From the NCBI RefSeq assembly GCF_003074055.1, contig NZ_CP029043.1, positions 4,394,501 to 4,458,500 on the forward strand: DNA of 64,000 nucleotides, written 5' to 3'. The notes under the pieces are model-generated. The model was not told where the DNA came from and ran no database searches. It saw only the letters and a program-made list of their open reading frames with translations. This document shows, piece after piece, positions 15,956 to 24,121 of the stretch. The stretch is from Streptomyces nigra. Lineage in GTDB: Bacteria; Actinomycetota; Actinomycetes; Streptomycetales; Streptomycetaceae. The position numbers and the translations under genes were made by a program. Numbering within the stretch: position 1 is the first letter of the stretch; the number at the start of each line of letters is the position of its first letter.

Positions 15956-16343
15956 AAGTCGGAATGTCCGGCTCCCCTCAGCGCTGCTCGTACAAGACGA
16001 GCAGCGGAGGCAACCGGCCGCCGTGTGCGGCAGAGGTCAGAGATATGCGGGCCCGAGCCGCGCTGGACACCTTGTACGGGAGGTGACGGCCCGTCCTGCG
16101 CGATATGGATCTGTGCCTCAGTCCCGCTCCTCCGAGGAATCGCATCTCGGTCTCTTCGCGCGGCGTGCGTGCCCTTGGGCAGATCCGTTCTTTTGAGTCG
16201 GCACGTGTCCCTGACGGGAGATGACCGACTGGTCTCCGCTCACCTCGGCCGGTGTGGTCACGGCCGTCATGTCTGTGGCGGATCACGCTGTGGAGTTGTC
16301 GGCGCAGGCAGACACACTTAATGGTGCTGCACCACCTGCTCAG

Positions 16344-16426
16344 CTTGTTGGTACAAGCTGATGCAGTGATGCTGCACCCACACACGGTGAGCCGTCAAGG
16401 GATCGGGGCCTACATGTACCAACAAG
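16344..16426. promoter_or_regulatory. paired GntR operator boxes
   Basis: CTTGTTGGTACAAG at 16344-16357 is itself a CTTGT-N4-ACAAG palindrome. The same box recurs inverted at 16413-16426 as CATGTACCAACAAG. The shared 12-mer CTTGTTGGTACA is a perfect inverted repeat with 59 bp between copies. The pair lies 27 bp upstream of the GntR gene, between it and the divergent transfer operon. This fits autorepression as in KorSA of pSAM2. Confidence 0.75.
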
Positions 16427-16452
16427 TTGCGCGAGTGCGTCATGATGAAGGC

Positions 16453-17220
16453 ATGAACAAGCAGCCGAAGTACCGGCAAGTCGCCGACGTCCTGCGCCGT
16501 GAGATCGTCAACGGCACTCACGCGCCAGGATCGCGGCTGCCCTCGGAGAACGACCTACAGCAGCGTTTTGACGCCTCGCGGAACACCATCCGCAACGGGC
16601 TGAGCTTGCTGGTCAGCGAGGGACTGATCTCGTCTAGCCAGGGACTCGGCTACGAGGTCAAGTCTCACGAGGTATTTGAACTCAACGCCTCGCGGTTCGA
16701 GAACCTGACCTTCCCACAGAACGGCGATGCGTACAGCACGGACGTCACCAACGCGGGGCGTCGACCGCATCAGACCTTCCGTGTCGAGATGCTGCCGGCG
16801 TCACGGGAGATCGCTGAACGCCTCAAGGTCGAGCCAAGTACGAAGACGGTACTGCGGTTTTGTCACCGCTATGTAGACGACGTCCCCTGGTCAACACAGG
16901 CGACCTACTATCCGTCGTGGCTGGTCGACGCATCGCCGCGACTCGCTGAGCCTGGAGACATCGAGGAGGGGACAACGCGCTACCTGGCCGCTCAAGGCAT
17001 CGAACAAGTCGGGTACTTCGATGAGATCGAAGCCCGGATGCCGACCCCTGAGGAGGCGCGTCTTCTGGAGATCGGGGCAGGTGTGCCGGTGATGCTCTGG
17101 ACGCGTACGGGCTACTCGGTAGACCGTCCGATCCGGTGCACCGTCACGACGTTCCGGGGTGACCTGAACCGAATGAACTACGAGATCGGCGACCTAGCCG
17201 CCCGGAGAGAGAACGCGTGA
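16453..17220 (+). CDS. GntR/UTRA family repressor (KorSA-like)
   Basis: The 255-aa regulator has an N-terminal winged helix (residues 3-68: KYRQVADVLRREIVNGTHAP, then GSRLPSENDLQQRFDASRNT), the typical GntR DNA-binding domain. A UTRA effector domain (about 85-240) follows, with TKTVLRFCHRYVDDVPWSTQ and later ARLLEIGAGVPVMLWTRTGY. KorSA-like GntR proteins keep replication and transfer of AICEs silent by binding their own promoter. The ATG at 16453 is the family-like start; the ORF extends upstream through the operator region and is not protein-like there. The stop overlaps the next start (GTGA), so an acetyltransferase is co-translated. Confidence 0.92.
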   Translation: MNKQPKYRQVADVLRREIVNGTHAPGSRLPSENDLQQRFDASRNTIRNGLSLLVSEGLISSSQGLGYEVKSHEVFELNASRFENLTFPQNGDAYSTDVTNAGRRPHQTFRVEMLPASREIAERLKVEPSTKTVLRFCHRYVDDVPWSTQATYYPSWLVDASPRLAEPGDIEEGTTRYLAAQGIEQVGYFDEIEARMPTPEEARLLEIGAGVPVMLWTRTGYSVDRPIRCTVTTFRGDLNRMNYEIGDLAARRENA

Positions 17221-17786
17221 TCATCACCTCAGCAGAGCCGCACGAGGTAGCCAAGCTGTTGGCTTTCCGCGAGGAGGCGGCAGGTTGGCTACGGGACCTT
17301 GGATCAGACCAGTGGAGCCGACCGTACCCGGCTGACAAGCTGCTGGCCACGATCGAAGCAGGCACTGTGTTCATGCTTCGCGACGGGCACACCACTGCTG
17401 GCACCATAACGCTGACCCCGGTCGCTGAAGACGGCCTGTGGACTGACCTTGAACTGGCCGAGCCGTCGATGTTCATCAACAAGCTCACCGTCGCCCGCCA
17501 GTACTCCGGACAGAATCTCGGGGGACAGCTGCTCGACTGGGCTGGCGACCGGGCGCATCGCGCGGGTGCGCGATGGCTTCGCCTCGATGCCTGGACCACA
17601 AACGAGGGCCTTCAGCAGTACTACCTATCGCAAGGGTTCACGCATGTCCGCACGGTGTGCGAGGGCAGCGCAGTGAATGGCGGTCCGAGAGTCTCCGGAT
17701 GGCTCGCACAGCGGCCGGCGAGGCCAGCGAAGCACTATTTCGAGGATCGAACTCCGGCCCCGGCACGGCTTCCGTATGCAGCTTGA
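17217..17786 (+). CDS. GNAT family N-acetyltransferase
   Basis: The 189-aa protein has the GNAT fold. The acetyl-CoA segment reads INKLTVARQYSGQNLGGQLL (about residues 82-101, a variant of Q/RxxGxG/A), followed by GARWLRLDAWTTNEGLQQYY and LSQGF, the usual motif B. The substrate cannot be read. The GTG start at 17217 overlaps the repressor stop by four bases, so it is in one operon with the GntR gene. GntR-GNAT pairs recur in Streptomyces elements. It is not obviously a toxin of the TacT type, since no ribbon-helix-helix antitoxin gene is next to it. Confidence 0.85.
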   Translation: MIITSAEPHEVAKLLAFREEAAGWLRDLGSDQWSRPYPADKLLATIEAGTVFMLRDGHTTAGTITLTPVAEDGLWTDLELAEPSMFINKLTVARQYSGQNLGGQLLDWAGDRAHRAGARWLRLDAWTTNEGLQQYYLSQGFTHVRTVCEGSAVNGGPRVSGWLAQRPARPAKHYFEDRTPAPARLPYAA

Positions 17787-17820
17787 ATAAGTCGGAGACG
17801 CTCACGACTCACGCGCGACT

Positions 17821-19014
17821 TCACTGTAGTGCCAGGCGGAATTCTTCCGCTCGGTTGATCCACCATGCGCGGCGTTCAAGAGTAACGGTGCCCACTGCTA
17901 CAACGGGTGCTCGTTGATCGTGGGCCCTAATTGCCAGACGGTAGAAATCTCCACTCAGCTGAACTCTGACGCGGCGGCGAGACTTTCCCAGTACACCGTC
18001 AATTACCGCAATTCCATCGTCCTTGCCTTCGGCTCGTTCAAGCCGAATAACGTGGCCTACGACGCTTTCATGCAAAACGCTTGGCTGGCTGCGAAGGTTT
18101 TTCCCAACAAATGTAGCTCTCTCCGCTTGCTCCCGCGGTAGGACCACCCGGTTCGGCGTTTCCGCGGGAGGACTTGGATGTGACGGGGACCAGCGAAAGG
18201 ACATGTCGAGGGAATTGATGCCTTCCCAAGACCCCATGCGCCCAATCGACTCAAGCAACTGTGCACTTGCCCCTTGCTCGACTGCCTCAGATTGTGAGAT
18301 CTGTGGCTCATCTTGCAGTAGCTCATTAGCGGCCTGAAGTCCTGAGGCCAACGTCGACATCACGCGACGCGTATAGGACTCAATTACTCCTTCGGGCGCT
18401 TCCGAGGCTCGTACATCGATGCGGTCTGCAGATGGGTTTCCGGCATCAAGAGTCGGTCCAGGCAGTTCTTCTCGAACCGCACTATCGTGCCGCGCCAGAA
18501 TTGTTATGACGAAACTGCCTCGGAGAGTGTGACCCATGCGAACCTCCTCGGCCAGGAACTCCTTAGCCGCGTCTGGCTTCCGGGGTGGATGGGTCGGGCG
18601 GGGGTTGATGGCACTACAAGCCGCAGCCAGAATCATCTGGCTCGCCCCATTGATCAGGCTTTGCGCCTCCGTCAGCGGAATAGATCCATCGATCGTTGTC
18701 TGATCCGCGCGAAGCAGAAGAATGTCGCTTCTGGCGCTCGCGATCTCCAGCGCCAAAGCTTCGCCTTTTACATTGTGCACCTCGGAAATGGTGCGCAATG
18801 CATCGTTTAGCCGCGTATTAAAGTCGCGAAAGCGGGCGTTATAAGGCAGCATGAGGCTTGCACCTTCTGCTGCGTTTACCCAGAAGCTATTGACGCCCTC
18901 TCGGTAATCCTCGCGAGTCCAACCAACGGTACGGAGGAAGTCCTCAATCGCTTGGGGGCTGAGATCTCGGATAGGATCGTAAGGGCGGGCCCCTTCACTA
19001 TGAGTGATACTCAC
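17821..19014 (-). CDS. unknown protein of a two-gene DUF4365-linked cassette
   Basis: I do not recognise a family. The 397-aa soluble protein begins with a helical part (DLSPQAIEDFLRTVGWTRED) and a stretch with NTRLNDALRTISEVHNVKGE and MILAAACSAINPRP. After a linker at about 165-290 comes a C-terminal beta-rich domain (about 310-395: HESVVGHVIRLERAEGKDDG, then KSRRRVRVQLSGDFYRLAIR), which looks like an OB- or SH3-like barrel. The GTG start at 19014 overlaps the stop of the DUF4365-type gene by four bases, so the two are co-translated. The region is visibly poorer in GC than its surroundings, which points to recent acquisition. The company of restriction genes suggests defence, but this is inference. 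Confidence 0.75.
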   Translation of the reverse strand: MSITHSEGARPYDPIRDLSPQAIEDFLRTVGWTREDYREGVNSFWVNAAEGASLMLPYNARFRDFNTRLNDALRTISEVHNVKGEALALEIASARSDILLLRADQTTIDGSIPLTEAQSLINGASQMILAAACSAINPRPTHPPRKPDAAKEFLAEEVRMGHTLRGSFVITILARHDSAVREELPGPTLDAGNPSADRIDVRASEAPEGVIESYTRRVMSTLASGLQAANELLQDEPQISQSEAVEQGASAQLLESIGRMGSWEGINSLDMSFRWSPSHPSPPAETPNRVVLPREQAERATFVGKNLRSQPSVLHESVVGHVIRLERAEGKDDGIAVIDGVLGKSRRRVRVQLSGDFYRLAIRAHDQRAPVVAVGTVTLERRAWWINRAEEFRLALQ

Positions 19015-19613
19015 GGCCGCTCTCCGTTCCCAACTCGATGCAAAATGTTCAGCAACTGTACCACGTCGAATGTCTGATCTTTCGGCAGGTCGACGTAGGT
19101 TGAATCCGCCTCAATTTCTCCCATGCCTTCTAGGCAGACCCAATACGCCTTCTTTCTGAGTAGAAGGTGATCGTCTTTCGTTTCAAGCCACTCATCCAGT
19201 AGTTTAGGAACTGTGACGACGACCAGAATTTTATGGTTATATGTTTCTACGTCACGCAGCCAGTCGTAATGATCGCGGCTAAGCCTCCATCGCAGCCTGC
19301 CTTTATGCTCCAGATCTTGTGCCGTGCACTTCAGCTGAATGTCGACCTGGGACGAACTGTACTTCTTGTGTCGGGCGCTCTGGCGTACCGTGAAATCGAT
19401 CCGCTCAACATCGACCTTTAGGTCAGAAATTGTGCACCTGGCGGCAGTCGTAATGGCGTGTGTGTATGCCAGGCTGAATTGCTGCTTGCACTCTGCGGAA
19501 TGCAGAGAGCCATATGGGACGCCGTCGTCCAGAGCGAGGAACTGGCCGTCCCACTCAACCTTTGAAGCTGTCACCCGTGCCCCCCAGCCGTTGACTGGCT
19601 GACAGTTTGACAT
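19011..19613 (-). CDS. DUF4365-type nuclease-fold protein
   Basis: The 200-aa protein resembles the DUF4365 family: FSLAYTHAITTAARCTISDL, then KVDVERIDFTVRQSARHKKY and SSSQVDIQLKCTAQD. The D...Q-L-K pattern fits a PD-(D/E)xK-like active site (D in ERIDFTV, then VDIQLK with Q and K). DUF4365 proteins are proposed nuclease-fold proteins associated with mobile elements and defence loci. The ATG at 19613 begins MSNCQPVNGWGARVTASKVE. It is the first gene of a leftward pair with an unknown 397-aa partner, overlapping by four bases. GC is low compared with neighbouring genes. Confidence 0.7.
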   Translation of the reverse strand: MSNCQPVNGWGARVTASKVEWDGQFLALDDGVPYGSLHSAECKQQFSLAYTHAITTAARCTISDLKVDVERIDFTVRQSARHKKYSSSQVDIQLKCTAQDLEHKGRLRWRLSRDHYDWLRDVETYNHKILVVVTVPKLLDEWLETKDDHLLLRKKAYWVCLEGMGEIEADSTYVDLPKDQTFDVVQLLNILHRVGNGERP

Positions 19614-19700
19614 GAGTGGCGTGCGTCACACTAGAAGTTGTGGGTTGGGGCATCAACACAGTCTCACTGCGAGCCTGTGGATAACTTGCAACGACGCTGA

Positions 19701-19912
19701 TCAGCTCACCTTGATGCCCAACTCGCTGCCTGGCTGACAGAAGGCACACGGTTGGATGTTCGGGTCGGTGTGCGAGACGGCGCGCCCTGCTCGCTGATCC
19801 GGTGGGGTGCGCCTTCGATCATCGTGTAGTCGTTGACGTGGATGACGGCGGCTTCGGGGCCTCGGGGTGGACGCTTGTGCTGAGGGCCGTCCGGCCATCC
19901 TCTGGCCAGCAT
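19701..19912 (-). pseudogene. remnant of small AICE-type protein, frameshifted
   Basis: Reading left, one frame gives a protein-like AAVIHVNDYTMIEGAPHRIS. After about codon 43 the sense continues in another frame as GRAVSHTDPNIQPCAFCQPG and SELGIKVS, with a CxxC pair before a stop at 19701. A single-base shift near 19786-19795 would join both parts. I see nothing else that I can support in 19614-20154. Confidence 0.4.
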
Positions 19913-20154
19913 CGGAGGGATGGTACGGCTCGACGTAGCGAACTGGCAGGTCAGAGCCTATTCGACTTCGCGAAACCGAACGGTCTTGAGAACCGTCGTG
20001 GTGAGGTGAGTTTGCGGCGGTCGATAGCGGCAGGCGATCGATCCGCAGTGGCGCGAGCTGCGAAGCTGCGACCAGTGCACGCGGGCGACCGACCCCAGAG
20101 TCGCCCCGTGCAGGTGGAGCTGCGTTGTCAGAGGACAGGTCTACGCTGCGGCGC

Positions 20155-21363
20155 GTGAATGATCTTCTGAGCAAGGTCCTTGAGCTTCAGCCATCGTGGA
20201 CGGCCGCGAACACAGAGGAGATGAAGGCGCGGGGCGTCGTCATCAGGCAAGAGCTCCCCGAGTTTCTTCGGACGCATGGGCCTGCCCTGGCGGACGCCCT
20301 TGGCACACCACACGACAACCTGGGTGTTGAGGGACGGGACGCGACGGGGCTCAAGACTGAGATCCCGTGGGTCCGCGTCTTCGGTCGTGAGCAGTCGCCG
20401 AGGGCCACGACTGGTTGGTATGTGGTCTACCTGTTCAGCGCGGGGGGTGACCGCGTCTACCTGTCCCTTAACCAAGGGACGACCGTGTGGAACGGGGGCG
20501 ACTTCAAGGCGCGTAAGGCCGAGGACCTCAGGGCTCGGGTTGGGTGGGCCCGTCCGATCCTCGCCGACCAGGTAGCTGGTCGGCGAGAACTCCATGATGA
20601 GATCCAGCTCGATGCAACCCGTCCGCTTGGCCGCGGCTATGGACCGGGGAATGTACTCGCCTTCGAGTACTCCCGCGATGCGCTGCCTTCGCAGGCCGTT
20701 CTGATCGACGATCTGCGGTTCATGCTCGGCTTGCTTTGCACAATCTATGAAGCTGAGCGCTTGGCCCCGCACATCCCGGGCGACCCGGCTCCCGAGGTGC
20801 TGGAAGCCGAGCGCACTGCTGCCATCGCGGCGGGGCGACGCACCCGCAGGGCCGCGCGTCCCATGCGGTCCGGCCAGGGCTTCCGACTCACCGCAGGGGA
20901 GCGGAGCGCGATCGAGAGGCACAGCGTGGCTGCGGCGACGGCGTACTTCGAGGCGCAGGGCTGGAACGTTAAGGACGTCGGCAATCGGGAGTCCTTCGAC
21001 CTTGAGTTGAAGCGGGGCGAGGACGTTTTGCGCGTGGAGGTCAAGGGAACGACCTCGGCCGGCCACGATGTCATCCTGACCAAGGCCGAGGTGGAGAAAC
21101 AGAGGCGGTACTACCCGGCAAATGCGTTGGTTGTCGTCCACTCCATCGTCCTCGATCGCACCGCGGCAGAACCGGTCGCCTCAGGCGGAGTGCTTCACTG
21201 CACGTCGCCTTGGGAGATCGCGGACGAGGACCTGACCGTGATCTCTTACGCGTATCGCACCGCAGTGGGTGACGGGGAAGTGAGCCAGCGCGTCCAGAGC
21301 GCCATGAACGTTCTCGCGAGCGGGTCTCGAAGCGCCGAGCCGAACGAGTCCGTGATCCCGTAA
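20155..21363 (+). CDS. McrB-N (DUF3578) plus DUF3883 protein
   Basis: The 402-aa protein starts NDLLSKVLELQPSWTAANTE after its GTG (20155) and contains EIPWVRVFGREQSPRATTGW and YVVYLFSAGGDRVYLSLNQG (about residues 75-120), the hallmark of the MrcB/McrB N-terminal DNA-binding domain. The C-terminal domain (about 255-370) is DUF3883-like, with FEAQGWNVKDVGNRESFDLE and LRVEVKGTT, whose D...E-V-K pattern is a PD-(D/E)xK-type nuclease core. A type-IV-like role, or a helper role in the adjoining NaeI-like restriction set, is plausible. The in-frame TTG at 20125 is an alternative start. No McrB AAA+ GTPase domain is present. Confidence 0.82.
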   Translation: MNDLLSKVLELQPSWTAANTEEMKARGVVIRQELPEFLRTHGPALADALGTPHDNLGVEGRDATGLKTEIPWVRVFGREQSPRATTGWYVVYLFSAGGDRVYLSLNQGTTVWNGGDFKARKAEDLRARVGWARPILADQVAGRRELHDEIQLDATRPLGRGYGPGNVLAFEYSRDALPSQAVLIDDLRFMLGLLCTIYEAERLAPHIPGDPAPEVLEAERTAAIAAGRRTRRAARPMRSGQGFRLTAGERSAIERHSVAAATAYFEAQGWNVKDVGNRESFDLELKRGEDVLRVEVKGTTSAGHDVILTKAEVEKQRRYYPANALVVVHSIVLDRTAAEPVASGGVLHCTSPWEIADEDLTVISYAYRTAVGDGEVSQRVQSAMNVLASGSRSAEPNESVIP

Positions 21364-21476
21364 GAGCGCGGGAGAGTCGCGCAGCACTTGGTTGTCAGTG
21401 GTCACAGGTACGCTCGCACAGCGCTGCACCGCAAAGTGCGGCCGTTCGACCGCCACCCTGAGGCTCTGGAGATCGC

Positions 21477-22565
21477 GTGCAGCCAGTCAAGATCGTCGAC
21501 TTGTTCGCCGGACCTGGTGGCGTGGACGTGGCCGCGGAGAAATTGGGAGTGCCCACTGTCGGCGTTGAATGGGATGCCGACGCCTGCGAGACCCGTCGCG
21601 CTGCTGGCCTGGGCACAGTCCAGGGCGACGTGCGACAGTACGGTCCGGCTGATTTCCCAGAGGCAGACGTGCTGGCCGGCGGGCCGCCGTGCCAGACCTT
21701 TACGGTCGCAGGCAGCGGTGCGGGCCGTAAGGCTCTGGATGACGTGCTCAAATTCGTCGACCGCATGACTGCTCGCGTCGACCGCAAACAGATCGCTAGC
21801 GATCTCGCGAACCTGGATGACGAGCGGACCGGCCTCGTACTGGAACCCCTCCGATGGATCTTGGAAGCCATCGACGTACAGAAGAAGCCCTACGAGGCCA
21901 TCGTCCTGGAGCAGGTGCCGGCGGTGCTCCCGGTGTGGGAGGCGTACGCCCGAGCCCTCCAGAACGAGGGCTACTCGGTTGACTTCGGACTCCTACTCAC
22001 GGAGGCCTACGGCGTTCCGCAGACGCGGAAGCGGGCCGTACTGGTCGCGCGCCGGGGGGAGCACGACGTGAAGCTGCCCGCCGCTACTCATAGGACCTAC
22101 CGCAAGGGGGTTCCACGAGATGCTGGCGATCCGTCGAAGGAGCCGTGGCGCACCATGGGCGACGTGATCGAGCGAGGAACGCCCTTCGAAGTCATCTCGA
22201 ACTACGGAACGGGTGGCGACCCGAAGCTGCGTGGGCGCAGGACCTCATCCCAGCCCTCTGCCACCGTGACCGGCAAGATCCGCCGAAACCGTGTCGTCTC
22301 CCTCGACGGGGCTGAACTAGATCGGTTCAATCATTCCGAAGCGGGACGTCTGCAGACCTTTCCTGCCGACTACCCATGGTCCGGTCGCGACATCGGGCAA
22401 CAGATCGGGAACGCCGTTCCGCCACGCCTGGCGATGCATGTACTGAGTGCCGCCTTCGGCTGGTCTGCTCCGAGTGAGGACCTGCTGGCGAAGCTTGAGC
22501 GGTGGCACCGACTGCCGGTGCAGGCCCGGTCTGCGGCTGACGACGAGGTGCTCGTCCGGGCCTGA
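21477..22565 (+). CDS. DNA cytosine-5 methyltransferase (NaeI-like R-M)
   Basis: The 362-aa C5 methyltransferase has motif I VDLFAGPGG (residues 7-15), motif IV VLAGGPPCQTFTVAGSG with the catalytic Cys, and motif VI LEQVPAV, in which Q replaces the usual N of ENV. Motif VIII QTRKRAVLVARRG and motif X QIGNAVPPRLA follow. It should modify a cytosine in the target of the endonuclease encoded 78 bp downstream. NaeI itself reads GCCGGC, but target identity here is not shown. The GTG at 21477 has GGAG 7 bases upstream. The order McrB-N protein, methyltransferase, endonuclease on one strand suggests one functional unit. Confidence 0.93.
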   Translation: MQPVKIVDLFAGPGGVDVAAEKLGVPTVGVEWDADACETRRAAGLGTVQGDVRQYGPADFPEADVLAGGPPCQTFTVAGSGAGRKALDDVLKFVDRMTARVDRKQIASDLANLDDERTGLVLEPLRWILEAIDVQKKPYEAIVLEQVPAVLPVWEAYARALQNEGYSVDFGLLLTEAYGVPQTRKRAVLVARRGEHDVKLPAATHRTYRKGVPRDAGDPSKEPWRTMGDVIERGTPFEVISNYGTGGDPKLRGRRTSSQPSATVTGKIRRNRVVSLDGAELDRFNHSEAGRLQTFPADYPWSGRDIGQQIGNAVPPRLAMHVLSAAFGWSAPSEDLLAKLERWHRLPVQARSAADDEVLVRA

Positions 22566-22643
22566 CGCTTGTGCATCCTCCTCGAAACCCGTCGAGGAGG
22601 GTTCGTCGAACCCGGCTGACTGTCTGCTGTCAGACTTCAGCAC

Positions 22644-23945
22644 GTGACGATACAAGAGGGTCTGTGGTTGCCTGAGGACGCTGCTCAGGTTGGCATGCAG
22701 GATTCGCGTGCGTTGGCGGCGAGGCACTCGCGCCGCAATTCATACCGCACTTGGGATCTCCCGACCGAGCCCATGAGCAGGGTGCCGCGTGAGTGGCGGA
22801 TCGGGTCCGGTCTCAGGCAACCCGTCCCCGATGACCTCGCGCCGTTCGTGGAGTGGTTCTACAGCCAACCGGAGGCGCGGGAGCGCTTCCGATGGGCGCT
22901 CCGCGACTCCCTGGACGAGTTGCTCGATGGCCAGCGGACGGGGCGCTGGGCGTACCAGCACCTGACGAAAACCGAGAAGACATATCTCGGCACGGCCGTC
23001 GAGGTGAACCTCACCAAGGAGTTCGCCATCGACAACGGCGCAGACCTCGACTGGTCCATTGCCGGCGTCGACATCGACTGCAAGTTCTCGAAGGATCTCG
23101 GTGGTTGGGAGATCCCGATGGAGATGTATCTGTGCGCCGACCACGGCGAGCGGAGTGGCCGTGCCGACCATGCTGCAGTCGTCACCTGGATTGACGACGA
23201 CACGAGCCGGTGGGCCGCTGGCATAGTGCGGATCACCGACGAGCGCCTGCGTTGGAAGAGAGCGCCGGGTGCAAACGGCGACCTCGTCCGCGCCTACAAC
23301 CGAGACAACAAGCGCAAGCTCTCCGACAGCGCCAAGTCCGAGGTCTACTGGCTCTGGGGTGGGCTCCAGAGGGATTTGCCGACGAACCTGCTCCGCCACC
23401 TGGATCCCGCAACACGCGAGCGGATTCTCACTGCCCGACTGCCGGGCCGCCGATCCTCGTCGGGGCAGCAGCGTGTGAACCAGTTGTTCCGCGATGTGCA
23501 AGACCGGCTCATTGGCCGTCAGGCCGTGTTGACCGTCGGCCAGCAGGACGACGCGCCGAAGCGTGCCCGCGACGCCCGGATAAAGCTGCGCCCGGAGGGC
23601 ATTGTCGTTCTGGGCCACCAAGGATCACACCCACACGTCGCCCGTGCGCTCGGGTTGCCGGAACCGACCAAGGGTGAGTGGATCTCCACCCGCCTCGTTC
23701 CTGTTTCATCTGACGATGACCGACCGAAGTTCTCTCTGGACGGCCAGTTCTGGGCCCGTTCTTACGGGGAAAAGCAGGTGCCTCCCGTTCCAGCACCCGA
23801 CCTACCTGATGGCCGCGAGAGCCTTTGGGTGCACCGCTTCGGGCCCGGTTTCACGTTGCTCGACTCTGGGCCCCCAGGTCTCCCTCAGCAGCGACTGGTA
23901 TATGGAAAGCCGCAGGTCGCCGACGGTGGAAGTGGCCCGCAGTAA
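22644..23945 (+). CDS. NaeI-family type II restriction endonuclease
   Basis: The 433-aa protein aligns well with R.NaeI as I remember it: ELLDGQRTGRWAYQHLTKTE, then GTAVEVNLTKEFAIDNGADL, DWSIAGVDIDCKFSKDLGGW, and a downstream effector domain with VNQLFRDVQDRLIGRQAVLT and LRPEGIVVLGHQGSHPHVAR. E120, D136, D145 and K147 line up with the NaeI catalytic residues E70, D86, D95 and K97. The LLDG segment keeps the leucine that in NaeI (L43) is changed to lysine to give topoisomerase-like activity. NaeI enzymes bind two sites and cleave after allosteric activation. The protein is about 115 residues longer than NaeI, mostly at the N-terminus (about 50) and the C-terminus. The last codons overlap an att-like sequence at 23936. 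Confidence 0.93.
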   Translation: MTIQEGLWLPEDAAQVGMQDSRALAARHSRRNSYRTWDLPTEPMSRVPREWRIGSGLRQPVPDDLAPFVEWFYSQPEARERFRWALRDSLDELLDGQRTGRWAYQHLTKTEKTYLGTAVEVNLTKEFAIDNGADLDWSIAGVDIDCKFSKDLGGWEIPMEMYLCADHGERSGRADHAAVVTWIDDDTSRWAAGIVRITDERLRWKRAPGANGDLVRAYNRDNKRKLSDSAKSEVYWLWGGLQRDLPTNLLRHLDPATRERILTARLPGRRSSSGQQRVNQLFRDVQDRLIGRQAVLTVGQQDDAPKRARDARIKLRPEGIVVLGHQGSHPHVARALGLPEPTKGEWISTRLVPVSSDDDRPKFSLDGQFWARSYGEKQVPPVPAPDLPDGRESLWVHRFGPGFTLLDSGPPGLPQQRLVYGKPQVADGGSGPQ

Positions 23946-23951
23946 GTCTGC
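23936..23951 (+). repeat. att-like core A at the left edge of module 1
   Basis: CCCGCAGTAAGTCTGC differs from the attR junction CCCGCTGTAAATCTGC (32745-32760) at two bases. It includes the stop codon of the NaeI-like gene. The following 170 bp resemble 28088-28229. Confidence 0.65.
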
Positions 23952-24121
23952 CAAGGCCCTTGGACAGAACGCTTTGCTGAAAGTGAGGGCGTCGCCGTCC
24001 CCGCCGTTGCGAACTGCGGCTGTTGGGTACGGGTCCACCTGGCGCGCGTGATTTCCGCCCGGCGATGGGGCGGTGGTTGAGCAGCGGGAAGAGCACGGCT
24101 GGTTGTGCCGCGATTGGGTGC

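Noticed and set aside
15978..16385. Leftward open frame in the repressor-transfer intergenic region
   Set aside because: It crosses an operator box, has no ribosome site and a composition unlike protein.
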